Source: Anthopleura xanthogrammica
Taxonomy: Eukaryota > Cnidaria > Anthozoa > Actiniaria > Actiniidae
Assembly (NCBI GenBank): GCA_964019055.1
Contig: OZ025222.1
Span: forward strand, 9,976,543 to 10,040,542
Direction: 5' to 3'
DNA: 64,000 bases
Made by a program: the position numbers and the translations under genes. Under the pieces are notes generated by a model that saw only the letters and a program-made list of their open reading frames with translations, ran no database searches and was not told the origin of the DNA. Each line of letters starts with the position of its first letter. Within the stretch, counting starts at the first letter, position 1. Below are positions 44,308-56,299 of the stretch, one piece after another.

Positions 44308-47300
44308 GGGATGGACAGCCTGCCTCGAATGTTACATATAACATAACAGTTACAGACCATAGTAGTGCAGCAATAGGACCCAATGCATCTCTTACAAAGT
44401 AAGTGACTGTCTCTTGATTGTAAACATTATTGTGATCATTCAATAACATAGTTCTTTATTTGTAACAATCATCTCATGGTGATTGTTGTTCAGTAATATC
44501 ATTAGAAGAAGTTTATTGTCAATAATTGTTCTATCTGGTTTCTGGCTATGTTGCTAATTCTAACAATAATTGTTACCCAAGCTTTTAGGTCTTTGACCCA
44601 TCATCAGCCGGGATGTAAAAAGGTGATGTTGGCATTGGTAAAGGACCAGAAAACTTGGGTGACTGTTAGAAATTTGAATGAAAAGAAACCAGACAGAACA
44701 GATATTAGGAAACCTACAATGAAAGCCTCAAGTTTGATGACATTATAAATATCAATTTCATCTTATTTTATCATAGTGTTGAGAGAACAAGTGATCAACC
44801 TGCAGAGAAAGATATCTCATCAAGAGCACTAGGTAAAGGCCAACTCTTGTGTTTGTAACAATTGTTCATTTTCCTTTCACTTCGAGCTCAAATGCAATCA
44901 CAATTGATTAATTGACAAAATTGATTTTGTTTCAATATTATGAAATGTACAAAATTATATACTAAACAATTTAGAAAATGAATGGAGATCAAATTCTAGT
45001 AAAAGTCAAATAGTCAATAACAAATAATTAAGTGACTGTTCATTATTCATCTGAGAGGGGGTATGGGTTAGAAAAGAGAAAAAAGGCTCTCCTATATATA
45101 ACTCATCCATTATTTCAAGACCCCTCTTTACAGGGTCACTAAAATTTAGGCCCTCCCATTTTTCACCCATCCCCCCTCCCTTCAATAAATATGAACAGTC
45201 CCTAACAGTGATAAATGTGGATCTCTACAAAGTGTAAAGTTTGTAAATATAACGAAAATCTTGCCTGGCTATAGACCTTATGCAAAACCCATAAATGACG
45301 GGAAATGAGGATTACTTTACTAGTATTGTTTTCCACTCAGGAGCTGGTCAGCTCCTAAAGTCATAACAGCCAGCAGTCGAAATCATATGCTTAGATTAGT
45401 ATTTAAGCAGAATTTGAGTGCTCTAGCATAAATACTAGGGAAGTTACAGCAATTTAAAATTAGAAGGATTTGTATGTAACTGTGCACACTTACTAATTCA
45501 CTGATGGTATTTCATGTGAAGACAAAATATCTTCTCAATTCAAAATATTTCAAAAATGTTTTTCTAACCTTTTCCTTTATGCACATTAGGAGCAACCGGT
45601 ATTGCATAAGGTCTATAAGTGTGGGAATGTCAGCATTGTAAATATTTCGTAGTGCTTTTTTGAATGGATGGATGGATGGATGGATGAATGGGATGGATGG
45701 ATTATGGATGAATGGATGGATGAATGGGATGGATGGATGAATGGGATGGATGGATGAATGGGATGGATGGATAAATGGGATGGATGGATGGGATGAATGG
45801 ATTATGGATGCATTATGGATGGATAGATGCATGGGATGGAGGGATGGATGGTTAGATGGATTATGGATGGATGGATGGGATAGATGAATGGGATGAATGA
45901 ATACATAAATTAATGAATATGATAGGATGAATAGATAGATAATTGAATAGATAGATCAATAGATGGATAGATAAATGTGAAATACAAAACCCATAGTTTT
46001 TAACAGTCCAATGAAAAAAAACTCACATATTTAATCCTTACCTTGTCTTCCTGTCTTTTGATTGTTAAATTGTCGTGTTTTTATTTTCAGAATATACAGA
46101 AAAACTGAAGTCATCCATTAAAAAACAAACCGATTTTCTGTTGGCGGCCGAGGAAGAAGACAAGAAAATTAGAACCGATGACATCTTCACGAATGTGACT
46201 ATCCAACGTGGCCAGAAACAATTCAAGGAACCCGAAGCTAAAAAAAGGAGATATAGCAGGAGGCAAATGGATGAAGTTCCAGAAAGTAGAACAACACTGA
46301 AAACATGTTCAGAGATGTTTGTTTACCCAGAAAAAGATCAGAAACCCACAGCTTCTGGCACGACCAATCCTAAATCTATCTTGTTGATTGGCAAAGCAGG
46401 GATCGGAAAGTCTCTGTTTTGTCGGAAGCTGGTGCGGGATTGGTCAGACAACAAATTGTTTGAGAAAAGTGAAGAAAAAGCCAAAGTACCTGATTTTCAG
46501 TTTGTATTCCTGTTGACATTACGTCAATTTCTTCTTCCGGAAGAAGAAAAAGTTGATTTGCGTGATATCTTAAATAAGTCCTCCCTCTTAGACGAGCATT
46601 CAGCTGTGGATGAGCCATTACTGCAGTATATCATTGAAAATCCTGAGAAGCTAGTCATAATTCTTGACGGATTTGATGAGTATAAACATCGAGAGAAAAT
46701 CACCGGGGACTTTGAAACAAGATACCCAAACAACCCTCATGAGAAAATCCCTGTTCCTGCTCTGTTAGCCAAAATCATGAAAGGCAAGATGTTAAAAGAG
46801 TCAGTGGTTGTTGTAACTTCAAGGCCTGGCGAAGCAGAGGAATTAAAAAAAATTATCTTTGATGTGAGATGTGACATTCAAGGATTTTCTTCGCCTCAAG
46901 TTGTGGATTACATTAAAAAATATTTTAAAGAGAACGAAAGCATGAAGAAAAAAGTAATTGATCAAGTGGAAGCCAATGAAATTCTTTTAAGTTTTGGCCA
47001 CATCCCCGTGATGTGTTATTTAATGTGCTATTGTATTAAATGGTACATGACTGAATCAAAAACCACAGATAAACTACCCGTCACAAGAACAGAACTTTAT
47101 CATGAAGTCATCAAACTATTTATCAAGAAACATTCCTCTTCTAAATATGAAGAAATGGAAGAAACTAAAGTACAAGAAATATTACATAAACTAGCTGAAC
47201 TAGCGATGAATTTAATGATTGAAGGAAAATATATTTTCGAGGAAAAAGAAATGAAAAAGTTCAATTTTAAAGAAGAAGAAATTACAAACCTGAAAGCGAG

Positions 47301-48132
47301 TGGATTACTTGACTGTTGTCCTGGCGTTAAAAAATGTCCATCCGAGAAACCACCACTTGAATATACCTTCACACACCTAACGATACACGAGTATCTTTGT
47401 GCTTATTCGTTTGTAGAGAAAAAAGAAATACCGAAGGAAGAAGAAGCAAGTGCAGTGACGCTTGAGTTTGTAGCGGGGATTTTGTCAACAAAAAACGATG
47501 AAAAACTGATGGAAGAATTGATAGAAAATATCAAACCAGAGAATGAAGAGGATGATAGGAATAAACTGCTAACTTTATCCTGTCTGTACGAGTACAAAGA
47601 CGATGGATTTTCTACCAGAGTAATAAATAACCTTAAACACATATACTGTCGTGAGTATGGGGGGATTGGATTTAGTGATATAACTGATATCGATTGTTTG
47701 TACATAAGTTATTTATTAGATATAGTGAATTTAATCAACGCAGAACAAACTAAACAACATCTAACATCTACACAGTCATTTATTGTTGATGCATTGTACA
47801 TTAGTTGGTCATCTTTATCAGCATCAGGGATCAGAATGTTGTGTAATTCTCTTGTTAGTATTTCTACTGTTACTGAACTGGGGCTGTGGGGTTGTAAATT
47901 AGACGATGAATGTGTTGTAATAATATCTAACATGTTGTCTGGTACTAATATAACTGACCTAGACCTAAGTCATAATAAGATAACAAATGATGGACTTCAG
48001 TGTTTGTATTCAGTGTTAAAAACTGGTGATTGTCGTGTAAAAGTGTTAGACTTAGAGTTTAATGATGAAATAACTGTTGAATGTAAACAATGGGCAAGAC
48101 AACAGATCCCTGATGTTAAGTTGTATATTTAG
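44308..48132 (+). CDS. NACHT-LRR receptor (NLR), copy B, 3' exons
   Basis: Exons 44308-44398 (RHIM-like), 44777-44832 (linker) and 46091-48132 (NACHT-LRR, stop TAG). Walker A reads GKAGIGKS where copy A has GKGGIGKS; Walker [11 protein letters not shown] and the [14 protein letters not shown] block are unchanged. The phase of 44308 accepts the coiled-coil exon ending at 31719, and 44777 accepts the RHIM-like exon ending at 31966. So the full gene can run 29596-48132 and encode 961 residues: HEPN, coiled coil, RHIM-like, NACHT (Walker A near 382, Walker B near 470), LRR. The first two exons here are nearly identical to those of copy A, but the LRR region differs by 17 residues. A polyadenylation signal AATAAA lies about 50 bp after the stop. 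Confidence 0.85.
45274..45613. mobile_element. Complete inverted-repeat element with TATA target duplication (copy B)
   Basis: Ends GACCTTATGCAA / TTGCATAAGGTC, each preceded or followed by TATA. The truncated third copy of the region has an unoccupied site GGCTATAAGTG at 33612-33622, which confirms the limits. 340 bp, non-coding. Confidence 0.8.
45661..45910. repeat. Tetranucleotide (ATGG/ATGA)n tract, copy B
   Basis: Shorter counterpart of 7350-7725. Confidence 0.9.
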
Positions 48133-49122
48133 ATGAATCTAACTTAAGCTTATTTATGTAAAAAAAAGACAATGAACCAATAATAAACAAGTAGACAATA
48201 ATCTGTTTTTGTAAATAATAACATATTTTATTGAATAATAAAGAAATTGTTGTAGTTTTATCTTTGTAGTTGATTGAAATGATTCTTGTTTTACTCAACA
48301 AATATTCAAACAAATCCATTGAAAATCAAAAATATTTCTTGACAAATGACCAGTAGTTTGATATCAATACAAGTACAAGTTTGTTTTCATCAATATTTTT
48401 ATTCAATCAAGTTAAAGGAGACTTTTTTCATCAAATAAAGTCATTTTTCTTCATATTATGAACAAGTGAGTTGGACTTGAAACACGAACAACAGAAAAAA
48501 TATTTGTTTTCTTTGTCAAATCAAAATATTTGCCATCCAAATGAAAGAAACCATCAATATTTATCCTTATTTTAGAGCATTTGATTGATAAAATAGTATT
48601 TTGAGTTGGTTTTGTTTTGTTTTGAAGTCAACAAAAACTTGTGGTGAAAAATGGCGGCAAATGATGGTTTGTTTTGTACAAGACTTTAGTTGAACATGAA
48701 CGAAGAAAACACTACACGACTAATACAAGCTGGAATAATACGAATAAATCAATAAATAATTCTAGCCTAATGTGGTTCAATAATCATAGTTATCTAGTTT
48801 TATTTTCAATGTGAAGATCAGCAATAATTCAGCTCACCTCAGTTTATTCACTTGTCTTTGTTCAGCTCACCTCGACTCTGAAAGAAAATAAATAACGTGG
48901 ATATTTAGAACAAATTCTTTACTCAAAAACAAGACGTCTACAAAACAAACTTTCCTTGTGGTTTTGGTTTTTCTTTTCCTGGGTCTTTTTACATCAGATC
49001 AAAGAGGACAAAATACTGACTAAACGAAGGTCTTGACTGCGGACATTTTCCAGTTTGAGATTCTCGAAAAAAGCGAATTTTTCCCCAACTTTTCTTGATT
49101 TTTCCAAACAGATGTCAATAAT
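48133..49122. other. NLR copy B 3' region
   Basis: Nearly identical to 10047-11033; I count three differences in about 980 bases. It has the AATAAA signals and the YY1-like word at 48648. No other gene. Confidence 0.6.
48648..48658 (+). promoter_or_regulatory. YY1-type word AAAATGGCGGC (copy B)
   Basis: Counterpart of 10562-10572, identical. Confidence 0.35.
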
Positions 49123-52046
49123 CTACATCTACATCTACATCTACATATGGGGGGCCTTGCAAAAGGGTTTACCTATCACTGCAAGACTTGGGGGTAGTAT
49201 AAATAAAATCTGATAAATACATAATATATACAATATAAAAATGAAATAATTAGAAAAAGTATATGCAAATATATAAATAGAAATAATAAAAATAGTAATA
49301 ATAATAGAATTAAACGATTAATAAAATTATGTATATATAAAATGGTAAAGCAAATTCAATTATTCTGATCTAAGAGCTTTCTTAAATAGTGGAGCTTCAA
49401 CTATATCTAAAACATTGCTAGGCAATGAGTTCCATTCTTTTATGGTTCTGCAATAGAAGGAGTTTCTATAGGCTTCAGTATGTGGAGTTAGTTCAATGAA
49501 TTTGTCCTTGTGGTAAGATCTTAATTGTCGGTTGCGCCTTTGGATATAGCTGGGAATTTCCATTAAGGATTCGCCATGAATGGCTTTATGTAGAAGTGTA
49601 AGACGAGCAGTTTTCCTTCTTTCTTGAAGGGGAGGCCAATCCAGATTATTTAATAAGTTTGTGACAGTTCCAGGTGTTCGCTCCCAACAATTTTTTACAA
49701 ATCGTGCAGATCGCCGTTGAACAGCTTCAATTTGCTGTATATGCTTGTCTAACCAGGGGTCCCACACTGGACTTGCATATTCAACATGAGGTCGTACCAG
49801 GGCTTTATAAGCTAATTCTTTAATTGATTCAGGGCAGTTGCCAAGATTTCTTCGTAGAAAGCCGAGAGTTTGATTTGCTTTTGTTACCTTGCTGTCAATG
49901 TGATGGCTCCAGTCTAGAGTATTGGATAGTTCAACTCCAAGATATGGATGATGTGACACTGGTTTCAGTGAATGACCCATTAATTTATAATCATAAATAA
50001 CAGGTTCATGCTTTCTGGTTATTCTCATAACAAAACATTTGCTGGGATTAAATTGCATCAGCCATTCCTTTGACCAGTGTTCTATGATGGATAAGTCAGA
50101 TTGGAGATGTTCTGCATCACTTGTTGACTCTATGACACTATATAGAACGGTATCATCTGCAAATAGACGTATGGTGGACGAACAATTATCACCAATGTCA
50201 TTTATATATAAGAGGAACATCAAGGGACCTAAAACAGTTCCCTGTGGCACACCAGATGATACATGAACTGCAGGGGATGAGACACCATCAACTACAACAG
50301 ACTGTTCCCTTAACGTGAGCCAAGTTGTTATCCAGTTTTTAAGGTGGCCACGTATACCATAGTAATCCAATTTATTAATTAATCGCTGGTGAGGTACAAC
50401 ATCAAATGCTTTAGAGAAGTCCATAATTATAAGGTCTGACTGTTTACCATTATCAAGAGACTTGGCTATTTCCTCTACAGTAGTTATTAATTGAGTTTCA
50501 CAAGAAAGCTTCTTACGAAAGCCATGTTGAGAATTAACCAGGATGTTATTGGAGTCCAAGTGGGCCATTATATTGTGAAAAATAATATGTTCTAGGATCT
50601 TGCATGGCACAGCTGTCAATGAAATAGGGCGGTAATTAGCCACAAGATGTTTACTACCTTTTTTGAAGACAGATGTGACATTAGCCTTTAACCAGTCACT
50701 TGGTACAGCACCAGATTCCATAGACTGGGAAAACAGGAATTGTAGAAAAGGGGCAATCTCCACAGCTGCTTCTTTAAGAATGCGGCATGGTATCAAATCA
50801 GGGCCATTAGCTTTCTTTGGATTGATATTATTCAACAGCTTAATTATTCCTGGTATGGCAAACATAGCAGATGGTACATCAGGATAAGGACTAGGGCCAA
50901 TAGATGGAATGTTATTAAGGTTTTCGTTAGTAAAAACTGACTTGAATTGATTACTCAATAAATTGGCTTTTCCAAGGCTGTCATTGACATCAACATCATT
51001 ATTTTTCAGTGTGGCAACTCCAACATCATTGGATTTCTTAGATTTTATATAGGACCAGAAGCGTTTAGTTGGAACTGGTTTATTAGGACACGATTCTTCA
51101 GAAGGTGATAGTAGCTGCGATACGTACTCATTGTGAGAAGCAGATAGTTGTTTCTTTACATGCTTTCTAAGATCTTTGAACTTTTTCCAATCACTGGGGT
51201 TATCAGTTCTTCGTGCTTTATTGTATAGTCTCTGTTTTTTCCTAGTCAATCGTTTGATAGAATTAGTTAGCCAGGGTACATTCCACCGTCCACTGATGTT
51301 TTTTTGAGGAATGTGATTCTTTATGACTTCATTAATTGATGTTTTGAAAAAATGATAGTTTTCATCCACTGATTTGATTGAGGCTTCAGAGAATAGATAG
51401 TCTTGAAAGCATTTATTTAAGTCATTCCTGACAGCGTCCATATTACCTTTCTTGAACATGAATACTTTCCTTGGTGGTTTTCTATTAGTTGATGGTTTTA
51501 GAACAATATCGAAGACAACAGCATCATGATCACTCATGCCACTCTGAACTTTCAAATTGGTAACCATGTCTGGGTTAGTTGTAAAGACTAGGTCTAGGAT
51601 GTTATGACCTCTTGTGTTTTGATGGACATGTTGGGTTAATGCATGGTCGTTAACAATGTCCAACATTTTATTATTCAATTCTACTCCGTATGCAGGATTA
51701 GATTGGATGGTGTAGTTCTCACCCCAAGAGATATTTGGCAGGTTAAAATCACCAGTAAGTAGGATATTTGGGAGAGATTTCTGAGTTAGGTGACACAATG
51801 TTTCATCCAGGGCCTCTAAAGGTTCTACATCAGGATTGGGTGGTCTGTAGATGGAACCAATGTAGAGTGGTTTGTTTCCAACAATTTCCACTTTAGACCA
51901 GATGCCTTCATAATTACCAGATAAGTGTTGTTCATGGGATACCGTTAAATCATTAGAGAAAGCAGATAATACTCCTCCCCCATGGGTGTCTCTATCTTTA
52001 CGAAATATAGTATATCCATGTTCAAAGATTTCAGATGAATAAACAT
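49123..52046 (-). mobile_element. 5'-truncated non-LTR retrotransposon (jockey/CR1-like LINE), copy B only
   Basis: A 2924-bp insertion bounded by AATAAT at 49117-49122 and 52047-52052; copy A has the empty site GTCAATAATTCAG near 11030. The minus-strand 3' end carries a (TAGATG)n tail. One frame is open from the truncated 5' border (about 52046) to the stop at 49360, around 895 codons. It has the distal part of an apurinic-type endonuclease (TGDFNLPNISW, SDHDAV) and a complete reverse transcriptase with DFSKAFD, SGVPQGTVLGP and FADD. The N-terminal endonuclease and ORF1 are missing, so this copy cannot move by itself, but its frame is undamaged and therefore young. Confidence 0.9.
49360..51891 (-). 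CDS. LINE endonuclease/reverse transcriptase, N-terminally truncated
   Basis: 843 codons from the first internal ATG; the frame continues open upstream to the insertion border. Domain order: endonuclease C-terminal half (GDFNLPNISW about residue 46, SDHDAVVFD about residue 120), a linker, reverse transcriptase (DFSKAFDVVPH, GVPQGTVLGP, RLFADDTVLY), and a C-terminal thumb-like region with EYASPVWDPW. The product would act on its own RNA in target-primed reverse transcription. In this copy the ATG is not a natural start. Confidence 0.85.
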   Translation of the reverse strand: MEIVGNKPLYIGSIYRPPNPDVEPLEALDETLCHLTQKSLPNILLTGDFNLPNISWGENYTIQSNPAYGVELNNKMLDIVNDHALTQHVHQNTRGHNILDLVFTTNPDMVTNLKVQSGMSDHDAVVFDIVLKPSTNRKPPRKVFMFKKGNMDAVRNDLNKCFQDYLFSEASIKSVDENYHFFKTSINEVIKNHIPQKNISGRWNVPWLTNSIKRLTRKKQRLYNKARRTDNPSDWKKFKDLRKHVKKQLSASHNEYVSQLLSPSEESCPNKPVPTKRFWSYIKSKKSNDVGVATLKNNDVDVNDSLGKANLLSNQFKSVFTNENLNNIPSIGPSPYPDVPSAMFAIPGIIKLLNNINPKKANGPDLIPCRILKEAAVEIAPFLQFLFSQSMESGAVPSDWLKANVTSVFKKGSKHLVANYRPISLTAVPCKILEHIIFHNIMAHLDSNNILVNSQHGFRKKLSCETQLITTVEEIAKSLDNGKQSDLIIMDFSKAFDVVPHQRLINKLDYYGIRGHLKNWITTWLTLREQSVVVDGVSSPAVHVSSGVPQGTVLGPLMFLLYINDIGDNCSSTIRLFADDTVLYSVIESTSDAEHLQSDLSIIEHWSKEWLMQFNPSKCFVMRITRKHEPVIYDYKLMGHSLKPVSHHPYLGVELSNTLDWSHHIDSKVTKANQTLGFLRRNLGNCPESIKELAYKALVRPHVEYASPVWDPWLDKHIQQIEAVQRRSARFVKNCWERTPGTVTNLLNNLDWPPLQERRKTARLTLLHKAIHGESLMEIPSYIQRRNRQLRSYHKDKFIELTPHTEAYRNSFYCRTIKEWNSLPSNVLDIVEAPLFKKALRSE

Positions 52047-52052
52047 AATAAT

Positions 52053-53773
52053 TCAGTAGTTGAGGTATTTTCTTTCAATGTGGTTGGTTGTGTAAGTCAG
52101 TAAACTGTTGGGAAGAGAGCAATAATCCAGTAGAAATTCTTGGTTGATGAAGAACAAAAAACAAAACCAACTTTGAAAAACTGAAAACCAACAAGTCACG
52201 TGATGAAAAGAGCGGGAAAATAATCATCGACGCTGATTGGTTCATGTTGGTTCATGTCAGGTTACTTGAACCAATCAGAGAACATCAATTATCATAGAAT
52301 GAAAAATATTATTCATCGTGGAAATGTAATCAATGATACTTTATCCGTTTGTCTCACGATTGAGGGTCATTTGTGGAAAGGACCATGACGTTTTGACTGC
52401 AAGCAGCTTGTCTTCATTTCGAATGGGTTTCCTTGCGGTCACAAAACAGGGAAAAAACAGCACAGTTGTGGCCAGCTTTGATTAGCTGAGGATTACGTCA
52501 TCGTTTGATAGAAGAATTCTATTGGTTGATAGAATTCCTCTCTAAAAATCATTATGTGAATATGAGTGTTGCGTGGACACAGAATGTTGGACCGTAGAGC
52601 TATGTTGTTCCCAAAATTTAAAAAGATATTTTTTATATTAAAATGCATTCCTAGGGGTCTGTTCATTATTAACATTGAAGGGGGGCTGGTGCAAATGGGG
52701 CGGATGAAAATTTTTCAGCCATGATATAGTGGGGATGGTTTTAATTTTTAAGATCAAGAAGGGGGGATGCACGGCGCGCGGAGAGGGAGGGGCTTGGGGG
52801 GGAGGGCTGAAAAAACTCCAGTCCTGTGCTCACCCCCCCCCCCCCCCCCCACTTTCAAGCTTGCTCCACAGGCCCTGGGATGTAAGTTTTTACATAAGTT
52901 CTCAAAAATAAAGATAGTCCAAAGCTGTCACTACACAGTTATTATATCCAGTGGTTTTTATGAGTTTGCAGGGTCTTTTCATTTGTTTGGTGAGGAGGGG
53001 GGGGGGGGCTTCCTTCTTTCTTTATGAGAGAGGGAAGAAGCCAAGATATAATTAGAAGGGCAATATAATAGTCCACATATATGAACGGAAGAATAAGGGT
53101 CCTAGGCACCAAGAACAAGACGTCGAATGCGCACCAGAATCACACCAGACAGCGATATGGGGCGAGTGATTATGAAATAGCATATGTTGATAGTGTTTGT
53201 ACTGATGATGCAAACGAGGAAGAAGACGAGAAGGACGAAGACATCAACAATGATATAGCTGTGGAGGATTTAGTCAGTTGTATGTATATTTCAGAGTAAA
53301 ACACTGCGAATTGAACTTTACTCGTATTATAAAATATGCCTAGATAGTTGACATATTGGCAAGTTCTTTCCAAACACAGAGTACCTTAATAATATATCAT
53401 ATATGAACAAATTTTATTTTGGGGAGAGGGGGTCGAACCAGCCTCCTCCTCTAATGTCAACAATGAATTGTCCCTAAATTTCGTCACTATGATGTAGCGC
53501 GCTCCCTTCAATTTTCGATCCAGTTCAACTTGATGTATTTATTTGGTTATTTCTGTGCAACATAATAAATCAAAGTCATTTTGATGTTGCGGTTTGACTG
53601 TACTGCGCCCCCTTAATATTCATGTTATCCGTGAGGGCATGGGGTGAGTATAATTCCTAGTCCTCCTCGTTCATTACAGGTTGTTATAATCAACAGGTTT
53701 ATTTCGAAGGAATTCCAAAACATCCAACACAAAAAACACCCCAAACCATCCTCGATCTCCTTGATAACCCACC
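52053..53773. other. PTDSS upstream spacer, copy B
   Basis: Counterpart of 11034-12748: poly-C and poly-G runs near 52833-52850 and 53000, the 72-codon frame at 53081-53299, no other gene. It differs from copy A by a small GTTGGTTCAT duplication near 52246 and a few substitutions. Confidence 0.55.
53081..53299 (+). CDS. Hypothetical 72-codon acidic open frame (copy B)
   Basis: Identical in translation to 12056-12274, with the same caveats. Confidence 0.2.
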   Translation: MNGRIRVLGTKNKTSNAHQNHTRQRYGASDYEIAYVDSVCTDDANEEEDEKDEDINNDIAVEDLVSCMYISE

Positions 53774-54598
53774 ATGGCCAAGCTAAAGGAGTCTACTAAG
53801 TGCACATGTACTTGTAGACAGTGCTGTTGTAAGAGTTCTATGGATAAAGTCAGGACATTAAGTGAGCAGTCGACAGTGAAAGCCAATGGGAGAGGAGACC
53901 TTGTTGAACGACGCCCTTTTGCGATTGCATGTGAATGGGATCGCAAACAAACACAACAGTTCACTGATGATGGCACGAATACCTTTTTCTGGTAGGTTTA
54001 AACTGTGTTATTGAGCTTTCACTCACAGAAAACTGATCGTTGAAGGAAGTCCTTCTTAATATCTTGGTTTACACGCTTATTATTGTAAACAATTTGCTAT
54101 TAACACTTCAACTTCAGCTCAAATTAGCTCATAAACTCTTCTCATTGAATTATTTTACTATATAAGATTGTTTTAACCTTCTACATGATATTATTATCAA
54201 TAACAGCCTTACTCCAATCAATTTGTTCTCTATCTTCGAGTCATATAAAATGGAATAAATAATCTTAATACTAGTATAGTCGTTGCATATTGCAAGTGAA
54301 GTGCTGCGAGTCTGTGTAGAATGACTTGTAATTAATGATATCTAAGTGATTGATCAGTTGTGGCTCCTACAATAACATACTAGTTATCCATGGTAATCCA
54401 TGTCTCTTCATGTCATTCATTTGTTATGGTGCAGCTGATAAAAATAATACTGATCAAGTAGTAGTATAGCTGTCTCTAATTAAAAATTATTACAACAGAA
54501 AAAGAAATTGCTATAGTTATATAAATATATACAAATAGACTCAGCTGGCTTTTAGAAAGATAGAAATAACTCAAATAAAATATGCTGATCACAGGCTA

Positions 54599-54746
54599 AG
54601 ACTTTTTAGACTTAGACTTAGACTTTTATTTATTCACACACATTTTAAATATTACATAAGGTTACAAAATGCAACATGATAGAAAAATATATATATATTA
54701 CATCTGAATTTACAAGTGCTAAGCAGCTGGGTCATGCGAGTCAGCA
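54599..54746 (-). mobile_element. LINE 3' end with (AGTCTA)n tail, minus strand (copy B)
   Basis: Counterpart of 13813-13960. Confidence 0.55.
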
Positions 54747-55624
54747 GTTAGCTGGTAGTAGATCTTCCTCAGCAAAGACATGATCAATCTTGGCCACCGT
54801 CCATTATTCAATCGGGAAACCTTGAGCACACAAAAGCAACGAAAATCTCATAAAATAACATCGCCTTCCCAGTAAAATGTCATTAAATTGTTTGCAAACT
54901 TGACTAATGGCTTCCAGCAATAAATAAATTTAAGTTAAGTTCCAGCAATAAATAAATTTAATATTCACTCTGGTAAATAATTGTTAAATATAATTTGCAA
55001 TATAATACGATTATTTGTTAGGTCCTGTGATATATAGAAAAACTCTAATAACTACTCATTATTTAATTACTAATAAAAATTGTTAAAATATGTACACATG
55101 ATATTAAATGTCAGCTGAGCAATATCAAACAAAGATTTCTTAAATAGATAAGTTTTATGACAATGACAGCGGAGCACCCTTAAAAGTCGGGAGGGAGGGG
55201 GCTAGGATTGGAAACTATAAGAGAATAGTATGCAAAAGGGAAAAGGTGGGGGAGGATAATTAGAGCCCCTATAGCCCCCCGTCTCAGTGGTCCCTGTGTG
55301 ATAAGATCCAGAAATGAATTCCATGTGTGTGAAGATTATACTTGAAAATACAACAGCCTTTTATTAGATTTCAAGATATATATAATCATCAATAAATATC
55401 TACTGATAAATATCTTATAGTAATAATGGGTGTATCTTTGTATGTAAAAATGAAAGAAAAAGTCTCCAGTTGAAACGCTTTGTTTAATCTTATCTCCAGG
55501 CAAGCACATACCATCACAGTACTTGTGGGGATGCTTTCTGTGCTTGTATATGTTGCACATTGATTGAGTCAACGCCGATGAACAGTCAGTACAATACCAA
55601 AAGGTATTCTATATTAATATAAAA

Positions 55625-55884
55625 GTGTGGCTTGGTTGGTAAATGTGCTGTCTGCTAAGCAAGAGATCCATAGTTTGATCCTCAGTGACCTCACACATGT
55701 GTTTTAAGGAGCAAGTGTGGCTTGGTTGGTAAATGTGCTGTCTGCTAAGCAAGAGATCCATAGTTTGATCCTCAGTGACCTCACACATGTGTTTTAAGGA
55801 GCAAGTGTGGCTTGGTTGGTTAGTGTGCTGTCTGCTAAGCAAGAGATCCATAGTTTGAACCTCAGTGACCTCACATACATGTTT
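55625..55884 (+). repeat. Three tandem tRNA-like 90-bp units (copy B)
   Basis: Counterpart of 14839-15098 with the same 90-bp spacing (55625, 55715, 55805) and independent substitutions. Confidence 0.65.
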
Positions 55885-56299
55885 CTATCTTTTCAGAGGA
55901 TTATTTGCTTGTGTCATGGTGTTCTTGTTGTTTGGTGTCACTCAGATCAGAGATGGTTCATTCAAGCGTCCACCTCCAGGTATCTCATGTCTGTAGTATG
56001 TCATAATGCTGAAGGATATGACATCCAATGTTTATGGCATCATTGTGAGATAAATAAGCCTATCTTACTTCATCAGTAAAGTTTTCCCATCTCAAACCAC
56101 ATTATTCCCTTGAGTATTATTTATTTCATTGAAGGCTTCCACAATCTTATATTCTCAAGGAATGACATGATTAGTCTGAAAAGGAAAACTTTATGCTAAA
56201 GTGCATGGTCTATTGTATATTTGAAACTTTTCTAGAAATAATACTCAAGAGAATGACATGTGGGCTGAGATAGGAAACATAACTGATGAAGAAAGAAAT

